From positions 62,001 through 126,000 of the forward strand of contig MU270118.1 in assembly GCA_021432635.1 (NCBI GenBank): a DNA stretch of 64,000 nt, in the 5' to 3' direction. Below, piece after piece: positions 1-11,082 of the stretch. This DNA is from Thozetella sp. PMI_491 (Eukaryota > Ascomycota > Sordariomycetes > Chaetosphaeriales > Chaetosphaeriaceae). The position numbers were made by a program, and so were the translations under genes. The notes under the pieces were generated by a model. It searched no databases. It was not told where the DNA came from and was given only the letters and a program-made list of their open reading frames with translations. Position 1 is the first letter of the stretch. Every line of letters begins with the position of its first letter.

Positions 1-439
1 GATTGTTCATATCTCATGCAACTGGCTGCACGTCGCCACATAGCCCCCCACGTTATGCGGACTCCTGCATAGACTATTAGGCAGTACAGCGCTACTGGAT
101 GCGAAAGGAAACTGATTGCGACCGGCATTTGACGAGAGCTGTATAATTCAAGCTTCCAGCGTTGCTTCTAACTCGCTGGCTTGCAGCCTTTTGGTCGGCG
201 ACTGCCGGCCAAGCCCCCTAGTCCCTCAGCCACTTTCGCTATCTAATGACCTGATGCATGAGCCTGCCTTGGAATGTAGCTCCTCGGTCTACCACTTCTG
301 GAAACACCGCACGGCTGTCGGACTGACACCCGATCGGTTAAGGGAGTCTTACGCACAGAGTGGCGGAACTCTCTCTTCATGTGGTATGTTGGTATTGTGT
401 GAGCTCGACTGAAGAGATAGAGTGCCCTAGCTCGGAATA
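1..439. other. Window edge, no gene supported
   Basis: No reading frame here resembles a known domain. It is the 3' flank of the short zinc-cluster gene on the minus strand. I looked on the minus strand for the missing regulatory domain of that gene and found none. Confidence 0.5.
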
Positions 440-1358
440 TTAAAAATATAAGTCTTTTCGGGATCGCACTAAAGCCTCTGCTTTGCTGGAGGGGTATTGG
501 GGTACATCCGAGGTGATTGGTGCAGCAAACGGTGACGAGGCCCTCACGATGCTTTCGGGACCGTCCCCGGCGGTGGCGAAGGTGGGGAGGATGGCGCTGT
601 GAAAATCTTCAGCAGGAGACATCGTATCATCATCGCCGGTGTTACTATCCGGTAACACTCCAATATTGTGTATCATGGGGGATTCAGGCTGTGCTCCTGG
701 CAGCGCGCTGTTTTCCCCTGATGCGATTGTGGATCGGTGATGGTACCACGTGAGCACGCCGGGAGCAGAATCCAGTGGCAGTCGGTCCCATTCATGCATT
801 AAGTCGTCTTTACTTCGGTGGGATGTCTGATCTGGCCATTTGACACCATCAGGTGACTCTGTTACATCTAAGGAGTTGTGACCATTTCGAAGGAGTGCAC
901 GGTATAGGGCAGCTTCTGTTTCGGCAAGCCGGCGCTCGAGACGGCTCACATAACCTACAGGTATCCCCCTGGAAAGTAAGGGACCACAATCAGGATTGGT
1001 ACTAGTTGAATTTCAAGAAAGGCGTAGGAAGAAGAGCTCGTTACCTCTTGTTTGGGCTTGGATATTTGCATCTCGACGGGGTGTCGGTACACTGGGTGCA
1101 AACGGGACTGGAATTCGGGCTGTTAGAGGGTAAAGTAGACCTGCACACTGCTGCTAGGGAAGACTAACATTAATCGATCACACTTGCGAGCCGGGTTAGC
1201 GTTGATGGTACGTGTAAAGGTGGCCGATGGATGAGATATAGAGGACGGGGGTCAAGTTGTGAACTTGCCTTCCGTTTCCGTTGTCTACAGGCTTCGCAGG
1301 CAATCGGGCTTTGCCTCTGGTCCTTTGTCCCTGGGTCAACAGAAGAGTCCGCCATCAT
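440..1358 (-). CDS. Short Zn2Cys6 zinc-cluster protein lacking a regulatory domain
   Basis: Four exons can be joined: 1358-1269, 1182-1169, 1119-1045 and 944-440, giving 227 residues in one frame. The spliced N-terminus carries a full Zn2Cys6 DNA-binding cluster with spacing CX2CX6CX10CX2CX6C (starting CEAC, ending CTQC...CKYP), followed by a short linker helix (SRLERRLAETEAAL) as in Gal4-type proteins. Intron 1 uses a GC donor (GCAAGT) and exon 2 is only 14 bases. The last acceptor is weak. The protein stops at KAEALVRS, where relatives begin the fungal transcription factor middle homology region, so it is less than half the usual 500-700 residues. Known: such proteins bind DNA as regulators in the nucleus. 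Inferred: it is either a truncated regulator or a DNA-binding-only protein. Its neighbour at 1670 has the opposite deficit. Confidence 0.6.
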
Positions 1359-1669
1359 GAACTATCCAAAGGTTTGGAAGAGAGCGCGCCTTGGTTGGCA
1401 TGGTACTCTAGCAGAGATGACCCTAAAGTCAGCAAGGACAGAATGCCGCCCGGAGCAAGACCGGGGGTTCTCATGGCTTGGCTATGTTCGGCTTAGTTCC
1501 ACCGCCTGGGGTCTTCTGACTCGCGTGGTGTGGACGAGCCAGGTGGGGGTGGTTACACTGCGGACTTGTCTTTCCCCGCTCACTCTAACAAATACCGGAC
1601 TAGGTTTTGTCCAGGGCTACAACCAATTTATCCCCCCGGCGTGTTAACAAGAAGGATATACGACAGACG

Positions 1670-3979
1670 ATGGAGACAGGTTACCTCGCCCACCGCCAAA
1701 CCGCAGACGCCCCGTTGTCCCCGTCGGCCCCGTCCGGGAGAGAGCCAGTCGCCCAGCCGAACAAGCGGAAGAGATGCTCCTCGTGCAACCAAGGCGGCGG
1801 CCGTCCGCAAGGACCCCCACGGCCGCCTTGGGAGCTGGGCCTGATGCGAGATACGAGCCGGTCTGACATGCCACGATTTGTCGGAAGTGGCACCGGCATC
1901 CATTTCATCCGTGGCGTGTACACAGCCTTGGCGGTCCACCACGCTGGCCAAAGTCGTCGATCCAGCCCGCAGCCAAGCAATTTGGTGCCGGGTGAGGACG
2001 ACCAGCTCGGAGACGACCCTGTGCAAAGAAACTCGCGGTGCCTGTGGCATCCAGGTGAGACAACTGCCGATCTGCCTTGTCCGCCGCCCTCGTTCGAGCA
2101 ACTAGTGGCATGGTCTAGGAGCTACTTTGAGCTCTGGCACCCGGCTCTTCCTTTTCTACACGCGCCAGGCGTTTTGGATGTCTTTGAAGAGGTAAGCAGA
2201 AAGGGGTTGGAGGCTCTTTCGGTACCCAGCAGCCTGATCTTGCGCTCTGTTTTGTCCATATCCCTTGCCGATAGCCGCCAAGGAACCAAGTTTGAAGCGC
2301 CGATTCCGTCCTATTTAGTGTTTGTCTCGATCGACGAGGCGCTGTCGAGTGTGCAGTCCATCCTGCAGCAGCCGGCTTCGGTGTATTTAACGCAGGCCGC
2401 CGTCTGTGTGCAGCTGTTCCTGATGTCAATGCTTCACTTCAACTCGGCCTCGCGCCTGGGCGGCCTGATAGTCCGGGTGGCATTTCACCTTGGGCTCCAC
2501 CGCTGCCCGGCCCGATTTCCATCCTTCAAACCGGACGAGGTGGGCATGCGGAGGCGTCTGTTCTGGTGTATCTACATTCTCGAACGCCGCTTATGCCAAT
2601 CGCTCGGCCTGCCCCTTGATCTACCCAACGACGACATAGACGTCTGTTACGCAGACGACGAGCAGCACAGTTTGATACCACGCTCAACGGATCCATCGAC
2701 GCGGAGCGAGGCGTCGAGGCTGAGGTTGATGACGTACCTGGCGAAGCATGCAAATATCACCGGTCTGATTCTCGAGCTGCGGAACAAGTCTGTCAATTCG
2801 CGCCAGGACACACCGGACCACGTCGACCGAGTCACGGCCGAGCTAGCGAGGTGGGCTAATGAGATCCACGACGCGGTGGACGAGGACCTTGGTGCCGATT
2901 CAATAGTAGACGACGGCCACGGCCCGTTTGTGCCACCTCTGCCGCCTGCGCACCGCCTGCTCTTGTTGGTCTTGAAACAAGAGTCCGTGATAGCGCTCAA
3001 CCGGCCCATGATGGCTGCCGCACCCGGTAGTCCAGCGTACGCAGCGGCCCTGCAGAACTGTATCGCGGCCTCCCGAAGCATCATCTCGCTCTTTTCCAAG
3101 TTTTATGACATGCAGCCTAGCCCTATAGGCCAGCCGAAACCATCCCTGGTAGTTCCCATGGTCTGGCCGTCCTTTCCGTGGGCTATCTGGATGAGCGCGT
3201 TTGTTCTAGTCTATGGGGCCTTTGAGGGACAACTGCCTCTAGAAAGTTTCAGGCGGTACTTCTACCCCATCTATCAAAGTCGTTGAGCCGTGATGGTTAA
3301 CTCTGCCTATAGCCATGCCGAGCAGAGTACAAAGGTGCTGATTCACTTGGCTGCTCGCGACACCTCATGGCCTGAGTATTGCCGTAGTGCTGTCAAGAGT
3401 CTGGTTGCGGCTATCGAGAAACAAGCGCAGACGACCAGACACAACCTTTCGGCCCGTTCTCCCGGCGGCGAGGATGTGTATGACCAAGTATCATCCGAAC
3501 CAGCGCTGACCGATCGCGGCCAACATTCTACCCCTCCCGAAAACGTCGCATTGGGCTCTTCCTTTGACGCCAGAGATCGAGCCACTTCTCAGGTCGGCCA
3601 GACGCAAAGCACGCCAGGCACGAGCACAGGTGATACAGCGGACTTCCGACAACCGGAACTGCTACAATCTACGCCCTCAAACCACCCGCAGGCCGGATCT
3701 CGCTGCCACCACACATCCTGCCCAGGCAATTCTCACCAGGAGCAAAGCCGCTTGCATGGGAACATCGAATTAGCCGACACAATATCACCTCATGGAGGCC
3801 ACATGGGCCAAAACATGGTCATGAATTTTGATACCACGGAGCAGGGTCTTGGTACCCATCTAACTTCAAGTTGGTACCAAGAAATGGTGACAGATTCCTT
3901 CTCGGCCATCGATTATCCATTCCTTGCCGCAGCCCAGCTGGATCCATTTATGGATCCGATCCTGTCCTTCGCAAGCTAG
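1670..3979 (+). CDS. Fungal transcription factor middle-homology-domain protein, no intact zinc cluster
   Basis: Exons 1670-3255 and 3313-3979 join in frame (751 residues); the 57-base intron has donor GTACTT and acceptor TATAG. The core (FGSGTGIHF-like segment, then SYFELWHPALPFLH, then LGGLIVRVAFHLGLHRCP and RRRLFWCIYILER) is the regulatory domain of C6 transcription factors of the xylanolytic-regulator type. The C-terminus after the intron keeps the typical TSWPEYCRSAVKSL helix and ends in a long polar tail. The start chosen is the first ATG in the frame. Where a zinc cluster should lie there is a basic run followed by only CSSC near residues 36-39 and then a glycine/proline-rich stretch, so the DNA-binding motif is absent or decayed. 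Acting as a regulator is inferred from family; binding DNA by itself is doubtful. Confidence 0.75.
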
Positions 3980-4697
3980 GCGGACTGCGCAGGCACCGGA
4001 CAACTAACTTGAACACTCCATGCTTAGAGGGCATAAAGGCGCTGCTCTGTACACAGAGGCACAACAAAATTTAGGCTAAATGAGTCCCTCCGCCTTGAGT
4101 TGCAGTCTTAAACTCAACACGGTTCCATCTTGGCAATATTTTACCAAGGATGGTTGCTGCCTTATTGAGCACAGGAAAGACCCACTACTTCCTACAGTAA
4201 CAGTTCAGGCCCTGCGCCTCAACCCAGGCGGACCTCATAGGAAAGAAAGATGCCGAAGCACCCAATATGATTTACGCTCAGTGGTGATGGTGTTGGTCAC
4301 AGAGTATTGGTAGCTCTAGTTTGTAATAATCTATGTATGGATGTATGTATGCATAATTAGGTAAAAAAAAGGTCGGAAAATAATTTCTATTAAAAACTAC
4401 CACCCCCCTCCCTCGAAAAGATCACACTGAGTGAAATTGCGGTTGTGGATTCTTTGGTCGCAATTAACACGATTAGAAGAGGGTGTCTCAGCTGGGTGGC
4501 GTGGCTGTCTAGGTATGCTCCTCTCTTATCATGCTAGCCAGCCTGGGATGGCCAAGGTAGGTTCTCTAATTGAGACCAGAGGGGTGAAAAAAAAGAAGGA
4601 AAAGTGTTTGTAGCTCGAGGGACTCTTAAAGAAATTCAATACCCTGCCTGCTACTACAACATCATTAGGTGCCACTGTCAAAAAAAATTGACAAAAA
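3980..4697. other. Intergenic, no gene supported
   Basis: Short unrelated frames only. It contains an A-run near 4363-4370 and a homopurine stretch around 4586-4602. The end nearest the tRNA holds its T-rich terminator on the minus strand. Confidence 0.5.
4685..4697 (-). terminator. Pol III T-run terminator of the tRNA
   Basis: Directly downstream of the tRNA on the minus strand there is TTTTTGTC followed by a second, longer T run, the standard stop signal for RNA polymerase III. Confidence 0.65.
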
Positions 4698-4790
4698 TGC
4701 TCCGACTGGGGATCGAACCCAGGACCCTCGCATATCTTGAGAACCCCTCAAGTATAAGAACGATGTGATAATCCTCTACACCACCGGAGC
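4698..4790 (-). tRNA. tRNA with intron, anticodon best read TAT (Ile)
   Basis: Read on the minus strand, 93 bases fold as a tRNA: acceptor GCTCCGG paired with TCGGAGC plus discriminator A; a D arm with A14, GG18-19 and A21; T arm CTGGG-TTCGATC-CCCAG with a canonical loop. The anticodon arm reads TCGTT-CTTATA, then a 19-base intron that can form its own CTTGAG/CTCAAG hairpin, then A-TGCGA. With the intron at the usual 37/38 site the anticodon is TAT, decoding AUA isoleucine. One T-T mismatch closes the anticodon loop, so the assignment is tentative. A run of five T follows directly on the minus strand as the Pol III terminator. Confidence 0.72.
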
Positions 4791-5217
4791 GGAATTGCCA
4801 TTTATCCTGAAACGGCGCGAAAATCAATTCTTAAGGGTTATTGGAAGAACCCTCGGAAAATTGTGGGGCTTAGTCATCTGAAGACTCTCTCCGTAAGTAT
4901 TGTACCACTTTGTGCAAATGATGAGTGATGCCGGAGTCGCGTCTTCTGCATTTGCTGAATTGGCTTTTCATGAAATTGGACTTAATATTTCGTCCTATCA
5001 GAGCACAGATACACACGCAGACAGCTGGCGGAAGGCTCAGCAGAATGCTAGGTTAGGTAGAGGTAGGCTAGGTGATAGGTATGTACAATGGCAAAGTTAG
5101 GGCAAAAGCTGGTTGAACCCGCCATTCTGTCCATATTGGATGCCACTGCGAGAAGAGAATACTTAGGCATCGGGGTTCTAGCTGGCCTGTGGTCCGCCCC
5201 ACTCCTTCTTTACTATC
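4791..5217. other. Intergenic, no gene supported
   Basis: Lies upstream of the tRNA and downstream of the MFS gene, both on the minus strand. Short repeats of a TAGGTAG-like unit occur near 5050-5083. No conserved frame is seen. Confidence 0.45.
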
Positions 5218-6926
5218 TCAGTATGCGTACAGCAGGCCGTCAAAGGTATCTGAACGCATCAACTTCCGATTGGAGGCCATCAACCAGAACCGTAGCACCC
5301 AAGCACCAGCAATTGTCGCGAATGCGAACGCGCAGTTGCTCGCCATGGCTGCCAGATAGCGGGGCCCATCGCCGGACGGATACAGGTATGGTGTGTAGAT
5401 GTAGGACGCGTTCGCCACCACGTTCACGATGGATAAGCTCACTGCCTTTTTGTCTGCCGTTTGACCTAGAGTGGCTGAAACCCATCCAAGAATTACGGAA
5501 TTTACGGCGTATGCTCCAGAGGCAAACATGAAGCAAGCTATGTATCTATGATATCCCTTGGGTCAGCATATCTGTGATTCCAAGCAGAAGTAGAATTGGG
5601 AAGAAGAATGGGAGGAGGGAGCTCAGAGGCTCGCCAGTCTGCCTACCTTGCAGCTGTGTTGAGAGTGGCACATGAGATGATGAAACCCCCCATGGCAATG
5701 CCCATGCAGAACGTCACATGCCACGTCCGCTCATTGAACTTTCCAGAGGTGAGGCCAACGATGTAGCCGAATATCCCTGATATGAGGTACGGCGGACATG
5801 TAAGGACAAGAGTGATGGTGCTATTGAAGCCGAGAGTCCCTACTACAGTAGGGAAGAAGTTGTTGAACGAGCAGGCGGATAGGTGCATATTCTGGATGAA
5901 GCAGAGCAGGTAGAGCCTCGGGTCTCTGATAGCCTGCAGGAAGCCAGCACGGCTACCCTGGCTTAGCTCCTGTCCGACCGTATCCCGAACGATACGGTCG
6001 TGAGCTAGCTGCCGCTCCTCCTCCGTCAACCACACCGTCCTAAGCGGCGAGTCCGGGAGAAGAAATGCGGCTGTCAAGGCCACACCAAATGTCACAACCC
6101 CTTCGATGATGAAGAGCCAGCGCCAGCCCCGGATGCCATGGGCGCCGTCCAGTGTTGTGAAGGTTGCGGCTGCGATTAGACCTGCGAATGCTGTGGCGAA
6201 TATGTTCCCGGAGTACAAGACGGACAACCGGGTTGCGATCTCTTTCCTTGTGTAAAAGATGGACAGCATGTAGATCGCTCCGGGGTAGAAAGGAGCTTCT
6301 GCGATACCGAGAAAAAAGCGGATGACGACGAGGCCGGTGTAGTCTTTAGCGAGGGCAGTGAGCGCCGAGACAACCGCCCAGGCAGCCATCCAGCTCGCCA
6401 TGCTGTTGTAACCGTCCTGTTAGTCATTGATACGACTCCCAGCTTTTTTCTTACTGCCCCAAGGGCGAAGCAGGACATACTATATGGACGGGCGCACCCA
6501 TGACTTTTGGGAAGACATGAGCATGTTTGACGGTACTTGCATCAAGAGGTACCCGACGAAGAGGATGGAGATGCATGTATTGTACTGGGATCCCTGAAGA
6601 CCGAGATCTTTCTCCAAGCCGTTGAGTCGAGCGTTGGCGATGGCATTCCTATCCAGCTGTTGGCCCCCATGAGTTATTAGCATCTCCCCGGCCAAGAAGG
6701 AACATGGTCGGCTTACGTAGTTCAAAAAGTACATGATCCAGAGAGTAGGCATAATACGAATGTCGAGCTTCCGGACGAGGCGCTTCTCCTCCTCGCTGAC
6801 TTTGGAAGCCGCCCCGAAGTGATCGACACCGTGGGCGAGCTTCTGTCCCACGCTCGCCTTGCTCGGGGCAGCGTCAGCCATCTCGACCTCGGCTTGCGTT
6901 GGCTTGGTCGAATCGGTCAAGGCCAT
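5218..6926 (-). CDS. MFS anion:cation symporter (allantoate/tartrate permease family)
   Basis: Four exons (6926-6717, 6656-6481, 6402-5647, 5545-5218) give 489 residues in one frame. After a hydrophilic N-terminus come RKLDIRIMPTLWIMYFLNYLDRNAIANARLNGL, typical of transmembrane segment 1 of the ACS family, and GIAEAPFYPGAIYMLSIFYTRKE, its hallmark segment. The rest carries the remaining membrane segments and the central cytoplasmic loop (LTEEERQLAHDRI). Known: this family moves small organic anions such as allantoate, nicotinate, phthalate or tartrate with protons across the plasma membrane. The gene is transcribed away from a tartrate-dehydrogenase-type gene at 7810 across an 880-base gap, so the cargo is inferred to be the substrate of that enzyme, perhaps tartrate or a related hydroxy acid. 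The substrate cannot be read from sequence. Confidence 0.88.
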
Positions 6927-7809
6927 TGTGATAATTGGCGTTATATATCCCTAGATCGAGTGTGCAATTCTTTTGTCCATGGTTCGAGAGCGTCGAGGGA
7001 AAGAACGGGGACGCCTTCATTTGTAAAGAAATGTTGCCCTGGTATCTGTCTATTCCATCGCAAACAATTTGCGGCGCCGGAAGAAAGCACGTCCGCACCC
7101 TCCACCCTGGCTGACTTGTATCCAGCCATTGCCAAGCGCGGGGAGGGAGATCTGGGGTATGTTGGTGGGGGGGAGCTGGGGTAAAGGGGGCCTGTGGGGT
7201 AGCGAGTCAGTGAGTTCGCCTCAAACCGCGTCCAGAACATTTGGGTAACCCTGCGGCTGCGTCGAAAGGCTCCAGGAGAGAAAGCCAACTACTGTAAGCT
7301 AACTAAAATGGCCTGTCAATGGACAAAGCCAAGTCCGGACTGTTTACGGAGCGAGGGGCAGAAGGCATCGCCCTACCTAGTTAGAATCTCAAGTTAGGTG
7401 AGAGCGGTAGGCATTACAAAGGGCCGCTGCGACAAATTATGGTAGATATCTGCACTAGAGGGGTCATTTTACCCTCTGATCAAGGGGAGGGTATAGGCGC
7501 GAGGGATCTCAACACCTAAGGTACCTTTACTTACAGCAGTGGGAGGCAAAATACGCTGCGGACTCTTGTTAGTCCGCTTCCCCACTCACAAAATGCCCAA
7601 CAGTTGCGCAACCTCGAGAGCCAATACATAGGGGCGCCGGTATTTCGTAACCCCGCATCAACACGCGGTGGAGCTTCTGGCGGGGGCTTGACAAGACCGC
7701 GAAATAGATATTTAGTAAGGTGCTTGTATTGCCAAATCCTTTCTGCCTCTCACGCCACCTGCTCCATAACACTCATCAGTATTCATTGTCTACGTTTCTC
7801 TGCATCGTC
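6927..7809. promoter_or_regulatory. Divergent promoter region between MFS transporter and dehydrogenase
   Basis: An 883-base gap separates two start codons that point away from each other. No convincing gene lies inside. Such shared upstream regions often allow joint control in fungi; no specific operator was recognised. Confidence 0.45.
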
Positions 7810-9043
7810 ATGTCACCCTCCGCCCTCGCCTCCGCCAAGGTCTATAACATCGCCTCCATTCCGGCGGATGGTATCGGACCGGAAGTGATCGAGGCCGGTC
7901 TCGCTGCCCTCAGGACTATCACCGAGACGTTGAAGACGTTCGAGGTCCAAGTTGAGCATCTTGACTGGAGTTCCGAAACCTACAAGAGAACGGGAAAGTA
8001 CATACCTGATGGCGGCCTTGAGCAACTGAAAAAGCACGACGCCATCCTCTTCGGTGCCGTCGGAGCCCCGGGTGAGTACCTTTACCTCGCTCCCTTTCTT
8101 GGCGATCCTGACATGCCCCAGACGTCCCAGACCACATATCGCTCTGGGGTTTGAGGCTCGCCATCTGCCAGCCTCTGCAGCAGTATGCCAACGTGCGGCC
8201 GACGCGGATTCTGCGCGGCGTGCAGTCGCCCCTGCGAAACTGTAAGACTGGCGACTTAGACTGGGTTATTATCCGAGAGAACAGCGAGGGTGAGTATGCC
8301 GGCCAAGGAGGTCGGTCCCACGTCGGCAAGCCATGGGAGACAGCCACCGAGGTGGCGATATTCACCCGCCACGGCGTCGAGCGTATCATGCGCTTCGCCT
8401 TTGAGACGGCGCAGAAGCGCCCCCGGAAGCTGCTGACAGTTGTGTCCAAGAGCAACGCACAGCGCAACGGGATGGTGCTCTGGGATGAGGTTGCTTCCGC
8501 AATGGCGAAAGAGTTCCCAGACGTCACGGTGGATAAGATGCTCGTGGATGCCATGACCGTCCGCATGACGCTCCACCCCGAGTCCATCGACACCATCGTT
8601 GCGACGAATTTGGTGAGCGATATGCGGTTCTTCCCCTGTATAAAGCTGTGGACAGTTGACTAACTCTCCCCGAGCACGCCGACATCCTGAGCGACCTCGC
8701 GGCCGCCCTTGCAGGGTCGATAGGCATTGCGCCCACTGCGAACCTAGACCCGACCCGCGAGAACCCGAGCATGTTCGAGCCCATCCATGGATCGGCTTTC
8801 GACATCACGGGCAAGGGCATTGCTAACCCGGTGGCCACCTTTTGGACTATTGCCGAGATGCTGGCCTGGCTGGGGGAGGAGGAAGCCAGCAGCCTGCTAA
8901 TGGAGGCCGTTGAGGACGTATGCGCGGGGGGCATCATCACAGCCGACTTAGGGGGCAAAGCTACCACCAAGGAGGTCACCAATGCTGTATGTGAGGAAAT
9001 TCGCGCCAAGGCTGCTAGTACGCTAAAGGTGAAGAACATTTGA
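7810..9043 (+). CDS. Tartrate/D-malate dehydrogenase-type NAD-dependent decarboxylating dehydrogenase
   Basis: Exons 7810-8071, 8122-8612 and 8675-9043 give 373 residues. Features of the isocitrate/isopropylmalate dehydrogenase family appear in order: PADGIGPEV near residue 20, the substrate loop with LRGVQSPL, RENSEGEYAG, the catalytic lysine region TVVSKSNAQRNGM, metal-binding aspartates in HADILSDLAAALAGSIG, and the NAD-site segment MFEPIHGSAFDITGKGIANPVA. The GSAFDITG and RENSEGEYAGQGGR segments fit the tartrate dehydrogenase/decarboxylase and D-malate dehydrogenase branch better than leucine-pathway enzymes. Known reaction: NAD-dependent oxidation, with or without decarboxylation, of 2-hydroxy diacids, requiring Mg/Mn and K. 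No mitochondrial presequence is obvious, so it is probably cytosolic. Its divergent neighbour is an organic-anion transporter, supporting a catabolic role. Confidence 0.88.
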
Positions 9044-10211
9044 TGTGTAAACAAGACCTCGGCCGGAGGCAACTGCAAATAGACTTTGAGATACTCAGGG
9101 TTGGGCAAAGTGGACATGCCGCTCAATGTACAGAAAAATGAGAGCAAAGAGGCGTTTCCGGGACTGTCTGGATTTGAAGTTTGCTTGTTCTCCTTGGCGG
9201 AGGGCTTAATGTTGGTTCTTCTCGATGGAAGTTCTGAAACAGACGGCTTCCGTCTTTTCGCTTGAAGATACTAGAGCTAATGAGACAAGAGTTCGAGTTC
9301 CACTTCCAAAAGAAAATCGTACGATCCAAGCTCGATCCATAGCCGTAATAGGATGCATTAGCTGACCGCTTCTTAGGGCCTCTCGGTATTACGTGATGAC
9401 ACTATGGTCTCTCGCGAGATATTGCCTCTGCGTCCCCCTTGATTTCCCTCCCATCGACGTATGATCTATAAGGGTGTCATCGCCGGCGTTGGGCTGGAGC
9501 GTTGCTGCTACAACATGGCTTAAGGTAGTCAGGCTGTCGCATAATTATGCATTGGGCATGGGTAATGGTATGTAATCCACTCCGTAAGAGGTAAAAAGGA
9601 ATCAAATAATTATGAGCTAACTAAAAGTGCAAACAGCTTCCCCCCAACTATTGCTGCCCGAATGGGGGAAGCCCCTGGTACTTTTTGTACGGCACAGCTC
9701 CTGTGCCCGGTGCTGTCGCCTTCCACACAAGCTAAGGAACGATACATCTCGCTCAGCGCCGCCCCGCCGTATAGCTTACAATGCCCATCTTGGGGTAAAC
9801 CCCAGGCTCGATTGGGAATATCGGCCCTACTGTCGACTCTGAAGCAATGTTGAGCATCCTGCCATTCCGTCGCTGGCGGGGTGTAGACCCGATTTCTTAG
9901 CCGAAGCTGGCACAGCTATGGGTGACGCACACGCATACCTATTATATCGGATGCGGAAGGCGTGCTTTTAATCTGTATTGCGGCTGGAACTCCCTAGTTG
10001 TGCATCCTGTAGCTCACACCGCCGCAGGTGGGATTCGGTCAATTTACCGGCTGCGCTGCTATTGTAAGTCTCATCTACGCTCTAGCGCACATAAATATTG
10101 AGGGGAGGACATGATGGAGCGTCTTCTACACCCCGTACCACTTTCCTTTGAACTATCCTGCTCTGTGCTGTAACCTAGAACCACTCGAAGGCCAGCCGTC
10201 CCGTCCTTACC
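9044..10211. other. Intergenic, no gene supported
   Basis: About 1.2 kb with only short frames lacking any family signature. The end nearest 10212 is the promoter of the small secreted protein; an AT-rich ATAAATATT lies about 120 bases upstream of its start. Confidence 0.5.
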
Positions 10212-11082
10212 ATGATGACCAAGATCTCCGCCCTTTTGGGCCTGGCCTCTGCCGTTTGCGCGATTCCGACCCTGATCTCTAGGTAAGCACAGAATTTGAT
10301 GCCTTGCAAGATTCTAATCTGACATTATTCAGCCCTGTGCTTGGCAGCCCTGCCGTACGCTCCCTCCAGCAGCGGGCAGACTGCAACAACCCGCCGAGCG
10401 GCCTCACCCGCGATGACTGCAACTATCTTGCATCTATCGGCGTGAGCAGCATGGGAGTATGTAATTGCGGGATCTCTCGACCTAAATAGTTGAATGGAAA
10501 GGATGTCAGAGTGCTAACGCCCTTCCAAAGGTCAACTCGTACAGCAACAACGGACAAGCGTGGATCGGAACCAATGGAGGCAGCTATATAAACGTCTTAA
10601 ACACTAACAGCGTCTCGATCATTCTTGTCGTCTGGGGCCCCGCTGGGTCATGGGTTAACGCCATCCAGCCGCTCGTCACCTACAGTCTGAGCCCCGGCAC
10701 CTCGGTCACCGTTTCGCTTGCGGACTCGTTCTCCGGAGCCATGTCGGGCGTCTACGACCACAAGACCACGCTCTACTATGGCCAGGTGTTTAACACCTGG
10801 GTCGAGTTCACTACCCAAGGGCAGTACACTACTGGCACTATTGACATTAGCCGCCTGCCAAACATGAATGGCAACGCGATGGAGCTCTGGACCCCTGGAG
10901 CCGTGTGCCATGCCGGCATGAACGAGTGCGCCTTTGTGTGCAAGACCGGGGACCGCTGCGAGAGCCCCAACGACGATCTCGTGAATTGCCAGGGCCCCTA
11001 CAAGAGCTATGGCTTCTACAATGGTGCGGTTCAGGGCGGCTGCCAGGGATGGAACTACGGCCTTGTGAACGTCCACATGTGA
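10212..11082 (+). CDS. Small secreted protein, function unknown
   Basis: Exons 10212-10282, 10333-10456 and 10531-11082 give 248 residues. Residues 1 to about 18 form a clear signal peptide (MTKISALLGLASAVCA), followed by a short propeptide-like segment ending near SLQQRADC. The mature part begins CNNPPSGLTRDDCNYL, has a beta-rich middle (ILVVWGPAGSWVNAIQP, SVTVSLADSFSGAMSGVY, WVEFTTQGQYTTGTIDISRLP) and a cysteine-rich end with at least six Cys. I do not recognise the family. The WVEFTTQG...IDISRLPN stretch loosely recalls the beta-strand pattern of thaumatin-like proteins, and the next gene is thaumatin-like, but this is weak. Alternatives are an effector-like or cell-wall protein. Secretion is well supported; function is not. 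Confidence 0.8.
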
